A stretch of DNA of 64,000 nt from Mesorhizobium helmanticense. GTDB lineage: Bacteria; Pseudomonadota; Alphaproteobacteria; Rhizobiales; Rhizobiaceae. The notes beneath the pieces are model-generated. The model ran no database searches, was not told the DNA's origin, and saw nothing but the letters and a program-made list of their open reading frames with translations. Location of the stretch: NCBI RefSeq assembly GCF_003034915.1, contig NZ_PZJX01000052.1:121081-185080 (forward strand). Reading direction: 5' to 3'. Positions 48,765-58,017 of this stretch are shown here, piece after piece. A program made the translations under genes and the position numbers. Positions within the stretch are counted from its first letter, which is position 1. Every line of letters starts with the position of its first letter.

Positions 48765-51695
48765 ATGACCCAAGGACCGCCGCGCGGCGCCAATTCCGCA
48801 CCGTCCCAACGGCCGCTCGCCGACACGCGCGCGCCCGATGAGGGCGACGGCGTCAACACTTCGCCTGACGTCTCCGACCGCATCGCCAAGACCACCTGCT
48901 ACATGTGCGCCTGCCGCTGCGGCATCGACGTCTACATCAAGGACGGCAAGGTCCGCTACATCAATGGCAACAAGGACCATCCGGTCAATCGCGGCGTGAT
49001 CTGCGGCAAGGGCAGCTCCGGCATCATGCAGCACTACAGCCCGGCGCGACTGAAGAAGCCGCTGCTTCGCACCGGTGCACGTGGTTCGGGAGAGTTCCGC
49101 GAGATCGAGTGGGAGGAAGCCTTTTCGATCGCAACGGAGCGGCTGTCGGCCATCCGCCGGACCGATCCGAAGAAGCTCGCCTTCTTCACCGGACGCGACC
49201 AATCGCAATCTCTGACCGGCTGGTGGGCCAGCCAGTTCGGCACGCCGAATTTCGCCGCCCATGGCGGCTTCTGCTCGGTCAACATGGCGGCCGGTGGGCT
49301 CTACACGATCGGCGGCTCGTTCTGGGAGTTCGGCGAGCCCGACTGGGACAACACCAAATACTTCATGCTGTTTGGCGTCGCCGAGGACCATGATTCCAAT
49401 CCGATCAAAATCGGCCTGGGCAAGCTCAAGGCGCGCGGCGCCAAGGTCGTTTCGATCAATCCCTGCCGCACCGGCTACAACGCCATCGCCGACGACTGGA
49501 TCGGCATCCGGCCCGGCACCGACGGCCTGTTCGTGTTCGCCCTGATCCATGAATTGCTGAAGGCCGGCCGCGTCGATCTCGACTATTTGCTGCGCTACAC
49601 CAATGCGCATCAGCTCGTCATTCAGGAGCCGGGCGCGGCCGACGACGGGCTGTTCGTGCGCGACGGCGCCGGTAGCTCGCTGGCCTGGGACAGGGTGGCG
49701 AAGACGCACGTCAAGGCAACCGATACCAATGCGAAGCCTGCGCTCACCGGCAGCTTCACGGTGGATGGGCGCCGCTGCGTTCCAGTGTTTCAGCTCATCG
49801 CCGACCGTTACCTCGACGAAAGCTATGCACCCGACGCGGTCGCGGAGCGCTGCGGCATTCCCACTGAGACGATCCGCCGGATTGCCGCCGAGCTGGCGCA
49901 TGTCGCCTTCGAACAGACGATCGAATTGCCGGTGGCCTGGACCGACTGGGCCGGCCGCCGCCATGAAACGATCAAGGGGCGGCCGGTGTCGATGCATGCG
50001 ATGCGCGGCATCTCGGCCCATTCGAACGGTTTTCACACCTGCCGCGCCATCCACCTGTTGCAGGTGCTGCTCGGCACGGTGGATGTACCTGGCGGGTTCC
50101 GCTTCAAGCCGCCCTATCCCCGGTCGGCGCCGCCGGGACCGAAGCCCGCGGGCAGGAATGTACAGCCGATGGCACCGCTCGAAGGCATGCCGCTCGGCTT
50201 CGTCTGCGGGCCGGACGATCTGCTGGTCGATGAGGCCGGCGCGCCGCTTCGCATCGACAAGGCCTATTCCTGGGACGCGCCGCTCGCCGCGCACGGCCTG
50301 ATGCACACGGTGATCCGCAACGCCTGGGCGGGCGATCCCTACCCTATCGACACGCTGCTAATGTACATGTCGAACATGGCCTGGAACTCGTCGATGAACA
50401 CCGTCGAGACCATCGCCATGCTGACCGACGCGGACGAGGCCGGCAACTACAAGATCCCGTTCATCATCTATTCCGATGCCTATTATTCCGAGACCGTGCC
50501 GTTCGCCGATCTGGTGCTTCCCGACACGACCTATCTCGAAAGGCACGACTGCATCAGCCTGCTCGACAGGCCGATCAGCCATGCCGACGGGCCGGGCGAC
50601 GCCATCCGCCATCCCGTCGTCGAGCCTGACCGCGACGTCAGGCCGTTCCAGTCCGTGCTGATCGAGCTCGGCGCGCGGCTCGGCCTGCCCGGTTTCGTCG
50701 ACGAGGATGGCTCGGCCAGATATCGCGACTATGCCGATTACATCGTCAACCACGAACGCGCACCGGGCGTCGGCCCGCTCGCCGGCTGGCGCGGCAAGGA
50801 CGGTGTTTCGATCGGCAAGGGCAATCCCAATCCCGACCAGTTACAGCGCTACATCGACAATGGCGGCTTCTGGCACCACGACTTTGCCGCCGACCAGCGT
50901 TACTACAAGATGGCCAACCGCTCCTACCTCAGCTTCGCCGAGCAGATGGGCTTTATCCCGAAGGCCGAGCCCATCGTCTTCCAGCTTTATTCCGAACCGA
51001 TGCAACGCTTCCGCCTTGCGGCGCGCGGCCATGGGCGGGTGCAGCCGCCGGCGAGCGAGCGCGGCCGCATCGAGACCTATATGGACCCGCTGCCGTTCTG
51101 GTACGCCCCGTTCGAGGAAGCCGTGGTCGACCTGCAGAAATACCCGCTGCACGCGCTGACGCAGCGACCTATGCACATGTATCATTCCTGGGGCTCGCAG
51201 AACGCTTGGCTCAGACAAATCACCAGCCAGAACCGGCTGTTCGTGCACGCGAAAACGGCTGCCAATCTGGGCCTCGTCGACGACGACTGGGTGTGGATCG
51301 AGAGCATCAACGGCCGGGTGAAGGGGCAGATCAAGCTGGTCGGCGGAGTCAATCCCGACACGGTGTGGACCTGGAACGCCATCGGCAAGCGGCGCGGCAG
51401 TTGGGGCCTCAAGGATGATGCGGCGGAATCCAACCGCGGCTTCCTGCTCAACCACATCATCGGCGACCAGACCTCTGCCGATGCGAACGGCAAGCGTTAC
51501 TCGAATTCCGATCCGGTCACCGGCCAGGCGGCATGGTTCGACCTGCGCGTGCGCATCGTCAAATGTGCGGCCGAGGAAGCCGGTTTCACCGAGCCGCAGT
51601 TCGAACGTTTCCGCCAGCCGCCGCATTTCGCGCCTTCGCCTGACATACTCCGCTTCGGCGCCGAGTTCCGCATGAAAAGAGAAGCCGCCGAATGA
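48765..51695 (+). CDS. soeA: Molybdopterin oxidoreductase, probable sulfite dehydrogenase SoeA
   Basis: 976 residues from ATG 48765; the frame is open further upstream. An N-terminal iron-sulfur motif has C45, C48, C52 and C80 (TTCYMCACRCGID and VICGKG). The Mo ligand looks like C170 in HGGFCSVNMAAGG, so it is a cysteine enzyme of the DMSO-reductase family. No Tat signal is visible, so it acts in the cytoplasm. The C-terminal molybdopterin domain includes LHALTQRPMHMYHSWGSQN. With the FeS and membrane subunits downstream it matches SoeABC, the cytoplasm-facing sulfite dehydrogenase. Other DMSO-reductase-type trimers are possible. Confidence 0.72.
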   Translation: MTQGPPRGANSAPSQRPLADTRAPDEGDGVNTSPDVSDRIAKTTCYMCACRCGIDVYIKDGKVRYINGNKDHPVNRGVICGKGSSGIMQHYSPARLKKPLLRTGARGSGEFREIEWEEAFSIATERLSAIRRTDPKKLAFFTGRDQSQSLTGWWASQFGTPNFAAHGGFCSVNMAAGGLYTIGGSFWEFGEPDWDNTKYFMLFGVAEDHDSNPIKIGLGKLKARGAKVVSINPCRTGYNAIADDWIGIRPGTDGLFVFALIHELLKAGRVDLDYLLRYTNAHQLVIQEPGAADDGLFVRDGAGSSLAWDRVAKTHVKATDTNAKPALTGSFTVDGRRCVPVFQLIADRYLDESYAPDAVAERCGIPTETIRRIAAELAHVAFEQTIELPVAWTDWAGRRHETIKGRPVSMHAMRGISAHSNGFHTCRAIHLLQVLLGTVDVPGGFRFKPPYPRSAPPGPKPAGRNVQPMAPLEGMPLGFVCGPDDLLVDEAGAPLRIDKAYSWDAPLAAHGLMHTVIRNAWAGDPYPIDTLLMYMSNMAWNSSMNTVETIAMLTDADEAGNYKIPFIIYSDAYYSETVPFADLVLPDTTYLERHDCISLLDRPISHADGPGDAIRHPVVEPDRDVRPFQSVLIELGARLGLPGFVDEDGSARYRDYADYIVNHERAPGVGPLAGWRGKDGVSIGKGNPNPDQLQRYIDNGGFWHHDFAADQRYYKMANRSYLSFAEQMGFIPKAEPIVFQLYSEPMQRFRLAARGHGRVQPPASERGRIETYMDPLPFWYAPFEEAVVDLQKYPLHALTQRPMHMYHSWGSQNAWLRQITSQNRLFVHAKTAANLGLVDDDWVWIESINGRVKGQIKLVGGVNPDTVWTWNAIGKRRGSWGLKDDAAESNRGFLLNHIIGDQTSADANGKRYSNSDPVTGQAAWFDLRVRIVKCAAEEAGFTEPQFERFRQPPHFAPSPDILRFGAEFRMKREAAE

Positions 51696-52426
51696 CCTGC
51701 CTTCCCGCCCACACCGACAAAAGGCTTGGCCTGGTCATCGATCTCGACACCTGCGTCGGCTGCCAGGCCTGCGTCACCGCCTGCAAGGAATGGAACACCG
51801 GCGGCCATATGGCGCCGCTGACCGACATCGACCCCTATGGCGGCAATGTCGACGGTGTCTGGTTCAACCGCGTCCACAGCTACGAGCACACGACCGAGAT
51901 GGGTGGGCGCACGGTGAACTTCCCGCGTTCCTGCCTGCATTGCGAGACGCCGGCCTGCGTCACCGTCTGCCCGACGGGAGCCTCCTACAAACGCGCCTCG
52001 GACGGCATCGTGCTGATCGACGAGGACAAATGCATCGGCTGCAAATTGTGCAGCTGGGCCTGTCCCTATGGGGCGCGCGAATTCGACACCGATGTTGGTG
52101 TGATGAAGAAATGCACGCTCTGCGTCGACCGCATCTACAACGACAATCTGGCCGAGGAGGACCGCGTGCCGGCCTGCGTCGCCGCTTGCCCGACCAGTGC
52201 CCGGCATTTCGGCGACCTCGGCGATCCAACCTCGGCGGTGTCGCAACTGGTGGCTGAGCGCGGCGGCGTCGACCTGATGCCGGAGATGGGCTATCACCCG
52301 ACCAACAAGTACCTGCCGCCGCGCGCCCATACCACGCGCGCCGCATCGGTGCCGGCGCCGGCCCTCGAACCGGTGCGGACCGAAGGCGGTTTCCTCGGCT
52401 GGGTCGACCGCATGCTTTCGAACTGA
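51692..52426 (+). CDS. soeB: Four-cluster ferredoxin subunit, probable SoeB
   Basis: 244 residues with four [4Fe-4S] cysteine groups: CVGCQACVTACKEW, CLHCETPACVTVCPTG, CIGCKLCSWACPYG, and CTLCVDRI with the later CVAACPTS. This is the layout of DmsB/SoeB electron-transfer subunits. It has no signal peptide. The start overlaps the SoeA stop by four bases (ATGA). It carries electrons from the molybdenum subunit to the membrane subunit. Confidence 0.8.
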   Translation: MTCLPAHTDKRLGLVIDLDTCVGCQACVTACKEWNTGGHMAPLTDIDPYGGNVDGVWFNRVHSYEHTTEMGGRTVNFPRSCLHCETPACVTVCPTGASYKRASDGIVLIDEDKCIGCKLCSWACPYGAREFDTDVGVMKKCTLCVDRIYNDNLAEEDRVPACVAACPTSARHFGDLGDPTSAVSQLVAERGGVDLMPEMGYHPTNKYLPPRAHTTRAASVPAPALEPVRTEGGFLGWVDRMLSN

Positions 52427-52441
52427 CCAGCAACCAGCCTC

Positions 52442-53371
52442 ATGCATCCAGCCTTCTCCGTCGTTTTTTTCACCACCGCCACGGGCGCCGGTTACGGCCT
52501 GCTCGCGCTGCTCGGCGTGCTTGCCGGCGTCGGTGCGATCCCACCCGATTTCTGGCTCGGCTTCATTGGCCTGGGGCTGGCGCTCGGCCTGATCGCCGCA
52601 GGCCTGTTGTCCTCGACCGGCCATCTCGGCCGGCCGGAGCGGGCATGGCGCGCCTTCTCGCAATGGCGCAGCTCCTGGCTGTCGCGCGAAGGCGTTGCGT
52701 CGGTCGTCACCTTTGTCCCGGCCGGGCTGTTCGGCATAGGCTGGGTGCTGCTCGGCCGCACGGATGGCTGGGTGGCCATCGCCGGATTGCTGGCGGCCGT
52801 CGGCGCGGTCGTCACTGTCTGCACCACCAGCATGATCTATGCGTCGCTGAAGCCGATCGCCCAGTGGCACAGCCGCTATACCTTGCCGGGCTACCTTATT
52901 TTTTCGGCGATGACCGGCAGCGTGCTTCTGAACGCGCTGCTGCAGGGCTTTGCCGTCGGCTCGAACATCCTTCTGGCGGTTTGCCTGACCTTGCTTGGCT
53001 GGGGCTGGAAGCTGGCGACCTGGCGGCACAATGACCGATTGGAAATCCCGACCACCGCCAACACCGCGACGGGCTTGGCCGGCGGCACGGTGCGGTCGCT
53101 GGAATGGCCGCACACCGAGGAAAACTATCTGCTCAAGGAAATGGGCTTTCGCATCGCGCGCAAGCACGCCGCGAAACTGCGCCGGATCACGCAATTGCTG
53201 GCTTTCGCCTTGCCTGTCCTGCTACTTGCCATTGTGTTGGCCCTGCCCTGGCAGGCTGCGGCGGTGCTGTCGGTGCTAGCGGCGGCGGCCCAATTCGCCG
53301 GGATGCTGGTCGAGCGCTGGCTGTTCTTCGCCGAAGCAAAGCACACAGTTACGCTATACTACGGCAGATAG
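52442..53371 (+). CDS. soeC: DmsC-like membrane anchor, probable SoeC
   Basis: 309 residues with about eight membrane helices and the DmsC family start, MHPAFSVVFFTTATGAGYGL. The SSTGHLGRPERAWRAFSQWR and SSWLSREG segment lies in the first cytoplasmic loop. The anchor would pass electrons to the quinone pool. It starts 16 bp after soeB and ends three bases before the stop codon of the converging pdeM. Confidence 0.8.
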   Translation: MHPAFSVVFFTTATGAGYGLLALLGVLAGVGAIPPDFWLGFIGLGLALGLIAAGLLSSTGHLGRPERAWRAFSQWRSSWLSREGVASVVTFVPAGLFGIGWVLLGRTDGWVAIAGLLAAVGAVVTVCTTSMIYASLKPIAQWHSRYTLPGYLIFSAMTGSVLLNALLQGFAVGSNILLAVCLTLLGWGWKLATWRHNDRLEIPTTANTATGLAGGTVRSLEWPHTEENYLLKEMGFRIARKHAAKLRRITQLLAFALPVLLLAIVLALPWQAAAVLSVLAAAAQFAGMLVERWLFFAEAKHTVTLYYGR

Positions 53372-53374
53372 GTT

Positions 53375-54091
53375 TCAGCCCGGCCGCAGCATCGAGCCGG
53401 AAATAGCGAAGATGCGCTCGGCGCCCAGCATATAGGCCATTAGACTCTCGCGGCGGAACAGGCCGGCATAGGCGCGGTCGAGCACGTTGAGCGAGCCGGT
53501 ATAGGCGCCGAAGGCCGGCATGATCATGCGGCCACCGTCGCCGGCAAAGCAGCGCCGCCGCACCGAGCGGCCGCGTTGCACGATGCGGGCGCAAGGATGC
53601 AAATGGCCTGCGATCTCGCCTTCAACCCTGATCTTCGACGGTTCATGCCGGAACAGCAGCGAGCCGATGGCGAGTTCGCGCACGGTGTCGCCGGGCAGGT
53701 CGGCGGGCGCCTCCGGATCGTGGTTGCCGGCAACCCAGAACCAGTCGCGGCCGGCCATCAGTGCTTCCAGCCTTTCGCGGAAGCTTGCGTGCATGCGCGC
53801 GGCGCCGCCGCCATCGTGAAAGCTGTCGCCCAGGCTGATGACAATGGCAGGCTGGTAATCAGCGATTACCGCTTGCAGCCTCAACAACGTCGCGCCGGTG
53901 TCGTAGGGCGGGATCAGCGCGCCGCGCCGGGCAAAGGACGATCCTTTTTCGAGATGCAGATCCGAGACGGCGAGAAGCCGAAGCTCCGGAAAATAGAGCA
54001 CGCCGCGCGGGTCGCAAACCGCACGTTCGCCGGCGATGCCGACGATGTCGGCCTCGGCGGTCAGCGATGCGCGCGCCAGCGAATAGTTCAT
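53375..54091 (-). CDS. pdeM: Ligase-associated DNA damage response endonuclease PdeM
   Basis: 238 residues of metallophosphoesterase type. Metal-binding blocks are visible: LLAVSDLHLEKGSSFARRG (Asp and His), VISLGDSFHDGGGA (GDxxHD), FWVAGNHDPEAP (GNHD) and IAGHLHPCARI (GHxHP). It belongs to the family linked with a Lhr-like helicase, an exonuclease and an ATP-dependent DNA ligase. Its start overlaps the helicase stop by four bases (ATGA type), and no ligase or exonuclease gene is adjacent. Confidence 0.88.
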   Translation of the reverse strand: MNYSLARASLTAEADIVGIAGERAVCDPRGVLYFPELRLLAVSDLHLEKGSSFARRGALIPPYDTGATLLRLQAVIADYQPAIVISLGDSFHDGGGAARMHASFRERLEALMAGRDWFWVAGNHDPEAPADLPGDTVRELAIGSLLFRHEPSKIRVEGEIAGHLHPCARIVQRGRSVRRRCFAGDGGRMIMPAFGAYTGSLNVLDRAYAGLFRRESLMAYMLGAERIFAISGSMLRPG

Positions 54092-56622
54092 GCTTCACTC
54101 ATTCCCGGACCCATTGCCTCCTCGACCAGTGTCGCCGCGTCCATCAGCAGCGTTTCATCGGCTTCGCCATGCACCGGCATCTTGCCAATCTCCAGCATGA
54201 TCGGCACGGCGAGAGGCGAAATCTGTTCGAGATTCCTATGCACGATTCGTCCCTGAATGCGCGAGAGCATCTCTGCAAGTCTGCTGACATCGAGCAGACC
54301 CGTGGCGGCATCGGCGCGCGTCGCCTGAAGCAGGATGTGGTCGGGTTCATGGCTGCGCAGCACGTCGTAGATCAGGTCGGTCGACACGGTAACCTGGCGG
54401 CCGCTTTTCTCCTGTCCCGGATGGCGTTTCTCGATCAGTCCCGAGATCAGCGCGCAATTGCGGAACGTTCGTTTCAGAAGCCAGCTATCGGCCAGCCAAG
54501 CTTCAAGATCGTCGCCCAGCATGTCCTGATCGAAGAGTGCGGCGAGCGATGGTTTCTTCGCCGTGAACATTTGGCCCATGTCGGCCAGCGACCATATGGC
54601 AAGCGCATAGTCGGTGGCGACGAAGCCGAGCGGCCTGGCTCCAGCCCGGTCGAGGCGGCGTGTCAGCAGCATGCCAAGCGTCTGGTGCGCCAGCCTGCCC
54701 TCGAATGGATAGGCGACCATGTAATGCCGGTTGCCGCGCGGAAAGGTCTCGATCAACAGATCGTCGCGTTTGGGCAGCACCGATTTGTCGGCCTGATAAC
54801 GCAGCCAGTCGGCGACCTGTTCCGGCAGCTTCTTCCATCGCCGCGGGTCGTCCAGCATGATGCGGACCTGCTCGGCAAGATACGTCGAAAGCGGAAACTT
54901 GCCGCCACCGTAATAGGGCACCTTGGCATCGCTGCCAGGCGCGTTCGACACGAAGCACTCATTCTCGCGAATGCCCTCGAAGCGCAGCACCTTGCCAGCG
55001 AACATGAATGTGTCGCCATGCGTCAGCGTTTCGAGGAAAGCCTCCTCGATCTTGCCAAGAACCCGGCCGCCGCGGGAAGCCGAGCCTCTGCTGCCAGCCC
55101 TGACATAACGCACGTTGAGCGCCGGCACCTCGATTATGGTGCCGACATTCAGTCGGTATTGCTGGGCAACCCGGGGATTGGACACCCGCCAAAATCCGTC
55201 CTTGTTGAGGCGGATGCGGGAATACCGCTCGTAGTTCTTCAGCGCATAGCCACCGGTGGCAACGAAATCGACGACGCGATCGAATGTCGGCCGGTCGAGG
55301 CTGGCATAGGGCGCTGCGGTCCGCACTTCCTCGTACAGCGCATCGGCACGAAACGGGGCCGCGCAGGCGCAGCCCAGCACATGCTGGGCCAGCACGTCGA
55401 GTCCGCCATCGACCAGCGGCGGCGTATCCTGGGCCCCGAGATAGTTGGCGTCGAGCGCCGCCCGGCACTCCAGCACCTCGAAACGATTGGCCGGGATCAG
55501 GATCGCCTTGGACGGCTCGTCCATGCGGTGGTTGGCGCGGCCGATGCGCTGCGCCAGGCGGCTCGCCCCCTTCGGCGCGCCGACATGCACGACCAGATCG
55601 ACATCGCCCCAGTCGATGCCGAGGTCGAGCGTCGAGGTGGCGACGATGGCGCGCAGCGCATTCTCGCTCATCGCCTTTTCGACGCGCCGGCGCTGAGCGA
55701 CGTCGAGCGAGCCGTGATGCAGCGCGATTGGCAAGGTGTCTTCATTGACCCGCCATAATTCCTGGAACAGCAGCTCGGCCTGGCTGCGCGTGTTGACGAA
55801 AAGCAGGGTCGTCTTGTGGCGCTTGATCTCACGATAGATCTCCGGCGTGGCGTAGCGCGCCGAATGGCCGGCCCACGGCACACGCTCTTCCGAATCGAGA
55901 ATGGAGATTTCGGGCTTGGCGCCCCCCGTGACCACAATCAACTCGGACATGCCGCCCGGAGGATTCTGGCTGACCAACCAACGCCGCAACTCGTCGGGCT
56001 CGGCGACTGTCGCCGACAGGCCTATCATCTGCAGGCCGGGAACAAAGGAGCGCAGCCGGGCCAGGCCGAGCGCCAGGAGATGCCCGCGCTTCGAGGTCAC
56101 GAGCGAATGCAGTTCGTCCAGCACGACGTAGCGCAGATCCTCGAAGAACCGCCGGGCGTCGCCGGCTGCGATCAACAACGCCAGTTGCTCGGGCGTGGTG
56201 AGCAGGATGTCGGGCGGCGCCAGCTTCTGCCGCTGGCGCTTGTGCGCCGGCGTGTCGCCGGTGCGCGTCTCGATGGAAATAGCCAGTCCGATCTCTTCGA
56301 CCGGCTTGCCGAGATTGCGCTCGATATCGACGGCCAGCGCCTTCAGCGGCGAGATGTAGAGCGTGTGGATGCCGCGATGCGCCTGCCCTGGTTTCCTTCT
56401 TGGCCGATTGGCCAGTTCGGTCAATGACGGCATGAAGCCGGCCAACGTCTTGCCGGCGCCGGTCGGCGCGATCAGCAATACCGACTGCCCGCCCTGAGCC
56501 TTTGCCAGCAACTCAATCTGATGGACGCGCGGCGACCAGCCTTTTTGCGCGAACCATTTGACGAATGGCTCCGGCAAGACCACGGCGGTATTTTGTTCGG
56601 CAAGGCGCGGCTGCTCTGTCAC
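54088..56622 (-). CDS. Ligase-associated DNA damage response DEXH-box helicase (Lhr-like)
   Basis: 844 residues of the Lhr superfamily-2 helicase family, shorter than the 1500-residue Lhr of Escherichia coli. Motif I is LLIAPTGAGKTLAGFMPSL, motif II is YVVLDELHSL (DELH), and motif III is IGLSATVAEPDEL. Motif IV-VI regions include ATSTLDLGIDWGDVD and RIGRANHRMD. The C-terminal half is the Lhr-type accessory domain. It unwinds nucleic acid in repair together with PdeM, which overlaps it. ATG 56622 is the first start of the conserved frame. Confidence 0.9.
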   Translation of the reverse strand: MTEQPRLAEQNTAVVLPEPFVKWFAQKGWSPRVHQIELLAKAQGGQSVLLIAPTGAGKTLAGFMPSLTELANRPRRKPGQAHRGIHTLYISPLKALAVDIERNLGKPVEEIGLAISIETRTGDTPAHKRQRQKLAPPDILLTTPEQLALLIAAGDARRFFEDLRYVVLDELHSLVTSKRGHLLALGLARLRSFVPGLQMIGLSATVAEPDELRRWLVSQNPPGGMSELIVVTGGAKPEISILDSEERVPWAGHSARYATPEIYREIKRHKTTLLFVNTRSQAELLFQELWRVNEDTLPIALHHGSLDVAQRRRVEKAMSENALRAIVATSTLDLGIDWGDVDLVVHVGAPKGASRLAQRIGRANHRMDEPSKAILIPANRFEVLECRAALDANYLGAQDTPPLVDGGLDVLAQHVLGCACAAPFRADALYEEVRTAAPYASLDRPTFDRVVDFVATGGYALKNYERYSRIRLNKDGFWRVSNPRVAQQYRLNVGTIIEVPALNVRYVRAGSRGSASRGGRVLGKIEEAFLETLTHGDTFMFAGKVLRFEGIRENECFVSNAPGSDAKVPYYGGGKFPLSTYLAEQVRIMLDDPRRWKKLPEQVADWLRYQADKSVLPKRDDLLIETFPRGNRHYMVAYPFEGRLAHQTLGMLLTRRLDRAGARPLGFVATDYALAIWSLADMGQMFTAKKPSLAALFDQDMLGDDLEAWLADSWLLKRTFRNCALISGLIEKRHPGQEKSGRQVTVSTDLIYDVLRSHEPDHILLQATRADAATGLLDVSRLAEMLSRIQGRIVHRNLEQISPLAVPIMLEIGKMPVHGEADETLLMDAATLVEEAMGPGMSEA

Positions 56623-56691
56623 GCGCCAGAGGTAGCGCGACGGCGCGCAATCGCCAAGCGGAATCGGAACAAAAGGGGATCAAGATTCGCT

Positions 56692-57552
56692 CTAAAGCCG
56701 TCGGTATCCCGTCGGCCCACCATAGAGATAGCCGATGCGGGCAACGGCATCGTTGAACCCCTCGCGCGAGACCAGCATGGTGTGGCCGTTGGCGTGGATC
56801 ATGGTCGTGGCATCGGTCATGACAGCGACATGGCCTTTCCAGAACACCAGGTCGCCGCGCCTGAGCCCGGCAAAATCCGGGCCGGGGTCGAGCGGCTCGC
56901 CGATGGTTGCCGCCTGCATGTCGGAATCGCGCAGCACTTGCCTGCCGGCCATGCGCAGCGCCAATTGCACGAGGCCTGAACAGTCGATACCGAAGCCGGA
57001 AGCGCCACCCCACAGATAGGGCGTCCCGAGAAACGTCTCCGCGACGGCGACATAATCGTCAGCCGCCTCGCCGACTGGCCGCAAATGGCCCGATATGATC
57101 GCCTCGCCGGATGGCAGCAGCGCATAGTGCGTGCCGCGCGTTTCGGCAGCACCGGCCACCGTTACCGCCGATCCCATCGAGAGTTGTCCAGTGATGGGAA
57201 ACCGCAAATCCGGGCCGGGATAGAGGAAGGTGCGCGGCACCGAAACGACATGGGTCGGCGTGTGATCCCGTGCTCCCAGCACAGTGTCGGCAACATAGCC
57301 GACATAACCGTCGCGCTCAGCCTGGATCCAGGCCCAGCCTTCGACGTCCTCGAAGACGAGGACATCGTCACCGAACAGGGCTTGCGTGTTGACGCCGGCA
57401 TCGGGCCGCGGCGCCTTGCGTATGTCGGCCACGGACGCTGTGATCCGCGCCGGCCGGCCGGGGACAAACCGCTCGGCGGCAACCTCGCCCTTCAGCCTGG
57501 CGTCGGCGAGATCGGATCGGAAGGCGTGGAGGCGAGCGTCACGGGCGGTCAA
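56692..57552 (-). CDS. NlpC/P60-family peptidase with bacterial SH3 domains
   Basis: 286 residues. Two SH3-like domains occupy about 35-165 (ITASVADIRKAPRPDAG and VVSVPRTFLYPGPDLRFP). The C-terminal NlpC/P60 domain has Cys in FGIDCSGLVQLALRM, His in KGHVAVMTD, and a third polar residue in MIHANGH. It hydrolyses peptide cross-links in peptidoglycan. No signal peptide is visible, which is common in relatives encoded next to a leucyl aminopeptidase. It is the third gene of a pepA-like, marR, nlpC run on the minus strand. Confidence 0.88.
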   Translation of the reverse strand: MTARDARLHAFRSDLADARLKGEVAAERFVPGRPARITASVADIRKAPRPDAGVNTQALFGDDVLVFEDVEGWAWIQAERDGYVGYVADTVLGARDHTPTHVVSVPRTFLYPGPDLRFPITGQLSMGSAVTVAGAAETRGTHYALLPSGEAIISGHLRPVGEAADDYVAVAETFLGTPYLWGGASGFGIDCSGLVQLALRMAGRQVLRDSDMQAATIGEPLDPGPDFAGLRRGDLVFWKGHVAVMTDATTMIHANGHTMLVSREGFNDAVARIGYLYGGPTGYRRL

Positions 57553-57606
57553 ATTGGCAACTCTGTTCTATCTTGTCTGTTTTTGTCTTGGCGTTTGAGC
57601 TTTGCC

Positions 57607-57957
57607 CTAGATGGGCAGTTCCTGGGCTCTGGCGATGATACCATCGCCGAAGCGCTCGACAAAGAGCGCGCCTTCGACCGTGCGCTTGACCAGCACGTTG
57701 CGCTTGTCGAGTTCGTCGCGATGGCGCGACACCAGCTTCAGCGCGCCCATCGTATCGAGCGCCCGCGTGATGACCGGCTTGGTGACGTTGAGCCGTGCGG
57801 CCAGCCCGCGCACGGTATGCGGCGGTGGATCGAGATAGATGGTGAACAGGATCGCCGTCTGGCGCATGGTAAGATCAGGCGCGCCCTCGCGCACCTGCGA
57901 CAGCATCACCTGCTGCCACAGTCGCATGGCCTGGCTCGGACGCATCGCGATCGACAT
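57607..57957 (-). CDS. MarR-family transcriptional regulator
   Basis: 116 residues, a compact winged helix. ILFTIYLDPPPHTVRGLAARL, then NVTKPVITRALDTMGALKLVSR, are the recognition helix and wing of MarR. It is short by MarR standards (usually 140-150). It lies between the aminopeptidase and the NlpC/P60 gene, and may control either. No operator was identified. Confidence 0.8.
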   Translation of the reverse strand: MSIAMRPSQAMRLWQQVMLSQVREGAPDLTMRQTAILFTIYLDPPPHTVRGLAARLNVTKPVITRALDTMGALKLVSRHRDELDKRNVLVKRTVEGALFVERFGDGIIARAQELPI

Positions 57958-58017
57958 CTAGCCAGCATGACGGCAAATTGTTTCGGTTCCGTTTCAGTCG
58001 CGAATCTTCGTTGGCTA

